Below are positions 61,166 through 64,000 of a DNA stretch of 64,000 nucleotides, one piece after another. A program made the translations under genes and the position numbers. Source of the stretch: Pseudomonadota bacterium (GTDB lineage: Bacteria > Pseudomonadota > Alphaproteobacteria > Rhizobiales > Aestuariivirgaceae); the NCBI GenBank assembly GCA_963205315.1, contig CAUJIO010000008.1, forward strand, positions 96,838 to 160,837, written 5' to 3'. How positions within the stretch are numbered: the first letter of the stretch is position 1; each line of letters begins with the position of its first letter. The notes beneath the pieces are model-generated. The model did not search any database, was not told the DNA's origin, and worked only from the letters and a program-made list of their open reading frames with translations.

Positions 61166-62011
61166 GTGTACGTAAGGCCAAGGTCTATCGAAGAGGCTCT
61201 TGCTGCGCTTGCCGGCGGACATGCCATGCCTATCTGTGGTGGCACCGACGTGTTTCCTTCCCATGTGGGCCGCCCGGTCGGCCGCGCTGTGGTCGATGTT
61301 TCAGCCATTTCCGGGCTGCGCGGCATCTCCTTGCAAGGCGGCAATTATCGGATCGGCGGCGCCACAACGTGGAGTGATATTCGATCGACGAAACTGCCGT
61401 CGGCCTTTGCGGGACTGCAGGCAGCGGCCCGCGAGGTCGGATCTCTGCAGATCCAGAATCGCGGCACCATTGCCGGAAATCTGTGCAATGCCTCTCCGGC
61501 AGCTGATGGCATTCCGCCGCTCCTGACGCTTGACGCTAACGTCGAGTTGCAATCGGCCCGTGGCACACGGGTCCTGCCGTTGCAGGAATTCATCACGGGT
61601 TATCGGCAGACCCTACGCGCGCCAGACGAAATCCTGACGGCCGTTCTGGTGAAGCAGCCGGCAGATGCGTGCTGCTCGTCTTTCGTCAAGCTTGGCGCTC
61701 GCCGTTATCTGGTGATTTCAATCCTGATGGCGGCGGCAGCGCTCGAGCGCGACAGTGCGGGCCGTATCGTGCACGCCGCGGTGGCGGTCGGTGCAGCCTC
61801 GCCCGTCGCCATGCGGTTGCCCGATCTCGAGCGGCAACTGATTGGCTTGCCCAACGGAGTGGCGCCATCCGCTGTCGTCAGGGGCAAACATATGGAGCCT
61901 CTGTCTCCGATCGATGATGTCCGGGCGACGGCGAGTTATCGGCTCGAAGCGGCCATGGCGATCACCGCCCAGGCGCTCGATCAGGCGGCGTTTGGAGTTG
62001 GCGATGTCTGA
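61166..62011 (+). CDS. Molybdenum hydroxylase FAD-binding subunit (CoxM/XdhB-like)
   Basis: A 281-residue subunit with the FAD-binding pattern RPRSIEEALAALAGGHAMPICGGTDVFPSHVG, LQIQNRGTIAGNLCNASPAADGIPPLLTLDANV and a C-terminal DDVRATASYRLEAAMAITAQAL. In this superfamily it transfers electrons from the Fe-S centres to FAD and then to NAD or another acceptor. The GTG at 61166 follows AAAGGT and is preferred to a TTG at 61052. It overlaps the next gene by 8 bp. Distinct from the XdhA type at 44.5 kb, where FAD and Fe-S domains are fused. Confidence 0.87.
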   Translation: MYVRPRSIEEALAALAGGHAMPICGGTDVFPSHVGRPVGRAVVDVSAISGLRGISLQGGNYRIGGATTWSDIRSTKLPSAFAGLQAAAREVGSLQIQNRGTIAGNLCNASPAADGIPPLLTLDANVELQSARGTRVLPLQEFITGYRQTLRAPDEILTAVLVKQPADACCSSFVKLGARRYLVISILMAAAALERDSAGRIVHAAVAVGAASPVAMRLPDLERQLIGLPNGVAPSAVVRGKHMEPLSPIDDVRATASYRLEAAMAITAQALDQAAFGVGDV

Positions 62012-64000
62012 CCCGATCCGCTTCAGCCTCAATGGTCAGCCGGTCCAGAGCGCCTCGCCGCCCATGAGGCGCCTCAGCGACGTGTTGCGCCACGAACTCG
62101 CGGCAACGGGCACAAAGTCCGGCTGTGACGCCGGAGACTGTGGAGCCTGCTCGGTCCTGATCGATGGCGAGGTCAGTTGCGCCTGTCTCGTGCCGGTGGC
62201 GCAGGCCGAGGGCACGAGAATCGTCACCGTGGAAGGCCTGCCGGCGAACACCTCCATGGGGCGGGCGCTTCAGCACGCCTTCTGGGCGCGAGGTGCGGCC
62301 CAGTGCGGTATCTGCACGCCGGGCATGCTGGTTGCTGCGGCTTCGCTGCTGGAGCGCGAGGCGGCGCCGACGCGTGCCATGATCTCCGACGCCCTGGGTG
62401 GCGTTCTCTGCCGCTGCACCGGCTACGCCAAGATCATCGATGCCATCGAGGATGCTGCGGCCGGCCGTGAACAGCAACAACTGCGGCCTGATGCAGGCCA
62501 GGCCGTGGGTTCATCCATCCGCAGGCTGGATGGTGGCCCGAAAGTCGACGGCACGGAGCCGTTCGGGGCCGATGCAGTGCCAGGTGACGCGCTGTGGGTC
62601 CGCGCCGTCCGCTCGCCATTCCATCGCAGTGGATTTTCCATCGGCAGCCTTGAGGCATTCAAGGCCGCCAATCCCGGAATCATCCGTGTGCTGACGGCAT
62701 CCGATATCCCCGGCCGCAATCTGTTCGGCGTCATTCCACCCTATGCCGATCAGCCTGTCTTCGCGGTGAGCGAAACGCGCTTCAAGGGCGAGGCCGTTGC
62801 GGCAATCGTCGGTGAGCGCGAGGCTGTGGCGGCAATCGACCTGGCGGCCTTCCCCATCACCTGGCAGGAACTGCAGCCGGTGCTGACGCCACAACAGGCC
62901 CTGGCCCATGGCGCCCACCAGATCCATGCAAATCGTCCAGGAAATATTCTGATCACGGGCCGGGTCTCGCGCGGTGATGCCGAGGCTGCCCTCGCTGCGT
63001 CGAATGTCATGGTTGAGGGGCACTTTGAAACCGGTTTCGTCGAACATGCCTATATCGAGCCGGAGGCCGGCTGGGCCCGGCGCGTGGGCGATCGCATCGA
63101 GATCACCGCATCGACGCAAGCTCCCTATCTCGACCGGGACGATACTGCTGCCATCATGGGCCTTGACCCGGAGGCCGTCCGTATCATTCCCTCGGCCTGC
63201 GGCGGCGGCTTCGGTTCCAAGCTCGATCTTTCGGTTCAGCCCTTTGTGGCGCTGGCCGCATGGCTCACCCATCGTCCCTGCGCGATGGTCTACACGCGTC
63301 CGGAGTCAATGCAGTCCACGACCAAGCGCCATCCGGCTCGCATGCATTCGCGCATGGCGGCGACGCGAGACGGCGACCTTGTCGCCATGGACTTCGAGGG
63401 CGATTTCAATACCGGAGCCTATTCCTCCTGGGGGCCGACGGTGGCGAACCGCGTGCCGGTCCATGCCTCGGGTCCCTATGTCGTGCCTCACTACCGCGCC
63501 CGCAGCCGTGCCGTGCTCACGAACTGCGTCCCCTCCGGTGCCTTCCGGGGTTTTGGCGTGCCACAGACGGTGGTTGCTCAGGAACAGATGCTGGACATGC
63601 TGGCCGAAAAGATCGGCATGGATGCGCTCGAATTTCGCATCCGCAATGCCCTGACCGACATCACGCCGACAGTAACTGGCCAGGTGATGGGCGACGGCGT
63701 CGGAATTCGGGACTGCCTGATCGCGCTCCGCTCCGCGTGGCATGCGGCAGGGCAGGCTGCCAGCACCTTCAATCGTGATGCTGGAAGAAAGCGTCGTGGC
63801 GTTGGAGTAGCCGGGATGTTTTATGGCTGTGGAAATACGTCTCTGCCCAATCCCTCCACCATCCGCTTCGGCTTGAAGCCGGATGGCCGTCTGTCGCTGC
63901 ATCAGGGCGCCGTCGATATTGGCCAGGGGTCCAACACAGTCGTGACCCAGATCGCTGCCGACGCGGTTGGATTGCCGATTGAACTGATCGATCTCGTGTC
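62004..64000 (+). CDS. Fused [2Fe-2S]-molybdopterin subunit of a xanthine dehydrogenase-family enzyme (partial)
   Basis: Open from ATG 62004 to the window end, 665 codons with no stop. Residues 1-155 are the two [2Fe-2S] domains (Cys 41, 46, 49, 61; then Cys 101, 104, 136, 138 in CGICTPG and CRCTGY). From about residue 170 (RRLDGGPKVDG) it is the molybdopterin-binding subunit, with GHFETGFVEHAYIEPEAG, ACGGGFGSKLDLSVQPFVALAAWL, PSGAFRGFGVPQTVVAQEQ and VDIGQGSNTVVTQIAADAVGL. The C-terminal catalytic Glu lies beyond the edge. Small and large subunits are thus one polypeptide. The substrate is unknown: a purine, aldehyde or N-heterocycle. Confidence 0.87.
   Translation, partial: MSDPIRFSLNGQPVQSASPPMRRLSDVLRHELAATGTKSGCDAGDCGACSVLIDGEVSCACLVPVAQAEGTRIVTVEGLPANTSMGRALQHAFWARGAAQCGICTPGMLVAAASLLEREAAPTRAMISDALGGVLCRCTGYAKIIDAIEDAAAGREQQQLRPDAGQAVGSSIRRLDGGPKVDGTEPFGADAVPGDALWVRAVRSPFHRSGFSIGSLEAFKAANPGIIRVLTASDIPGRNLFGVIPPYADQPVFAVSETRFKGEAVAAIVGEREAVAAIDLAAFPITWQELQPVLTPQQALAHGAHQIHANRPGNILITGRVSRGDAEAALAASNVMVEGHFETGFVEHAYIEPEAGWARRVGDRIEITASTQAPYLDRDDTAAIMGLDPEAVRIIPSACGGGFGSKLDLSVQPFVALAAWLTHRPCAMVYTRPESMQSTTKRHPARMHSRMAATRDGDLVAMDFEGDFNTGAYSSWGPTVANRVPVHASGPYVVPHYRARSRAVLTNCVPSGAFRGFGVPQTVVAQEQMLDMLAEKIGMDALEFRIRNALTDITPTVTGQVMGDGVGIRDCLIALRSAWHAAGQAASTFNRDAGRKRRGVGVAGMFYGCGNTSLPNPSTIRFGLKPDGRLSLHQGAVDIGQGSNTVVTQIAADAVGLPIELIDLV

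Noticed and set aside
1..64000. tRNA genes, CRISPR arrays, insertion sequences or phage genes
   Set aside because: I found no T-arm/anticodon patterns in gaps, no short spaced repeats, no transposase or integrase, and no terminal repeats.

Overview
The window is GC-rich (about 62% by eye), gene-dense chromosomal DNA. It most resembles a Hyphomicrobiales-type alphaproteobacterium. The reasons are the heterotetrameric sarcosine oxidase, the membrane-bound cytochrome-c urate hydroxylase PuuD, a FixK/FNR-type box in front of a universal stress gene, MttB-like and dimethylglycine-dehydrogenase-like proteins, and many GTG starts with ATGA/TGATG couplings. I see no rRNA, tRNA, CRISPR array, insertion sequence or phage gene. 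No gene-free stretch exceeds about 220 bp.

Left part (1-30 kb): a truncated type III polyketide synthase, a TauE-type exporter, a DMT transporter, moaA and a fosmidomycin-resistance-type MFS pump come first. A methylated-amine theme follows: a GcvA-like LysR regulator divergent from creatinase, an MttB-like methyltransferase, the soxBDAG sarcosine oxidase operon and a convergent DMGDH-like flavoprotein. Together these could feed creatine, betaine and dimethylglycine carbon and nitrogen to glycine. Mixed in are an orphan PotA-type ATPase with a DUF1194 protein, an iron alcohol dehydrogenase, a DMSP-lyase-like cupin with an alpha/beta hydrolase, an amidase, a P450 coupled to a sulfotransferase-like protein, a D-aminopeptidase coupled to an MFS pump, and one AT-richer DUF429 gene.

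Middle part (29-44 kb): HU with a clear promoter and terminator, a family 2 glycosyltransferase, a PhnD-like protein coupled to a GST, the nadE-gltX-GST operon, an oxalate-CoA-ligase-like enzyme coupled to PanE, a zinc metallopeptidase, the FixK-box usp gene, a WcaJ-type sugar-phosphate transferase, a small membrane protein, and glycerate 2-kinase followed by a LysR regulator.

Right part (44-59 kb): a purine degradation operon, uraH-xdhA-xdhB-xdhC-(BMP-type ABC transporter: ATPase, two permeases, binding protein)-puuD-uraD-guaD, convergent with allA. It covers guanine to xanthine to urate to 5-hydroxyisourate to OHCU to allantoin, and, after missing steps, ureidoglycolate to glyoxylate. A perfect TGTGCACT-N3-AGTGCACA dyad lies between the LysR gene and the operon. 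The standout is PuuD: its membrane domain is duplicated in tandem at an exact 900-bp (300-codon) period before a single cytochrome c domain, giving 692 residues.

Far right (59-64 kb): a class III adenylate cyclase/TPR protein is coupled to a hydratase and allA. Divergent from it is a second xanthine-dehydrogenase-family enzyme with a separate FAD subunit and a fused iron-sulfur plus molybdenum subunit that runs off the window.
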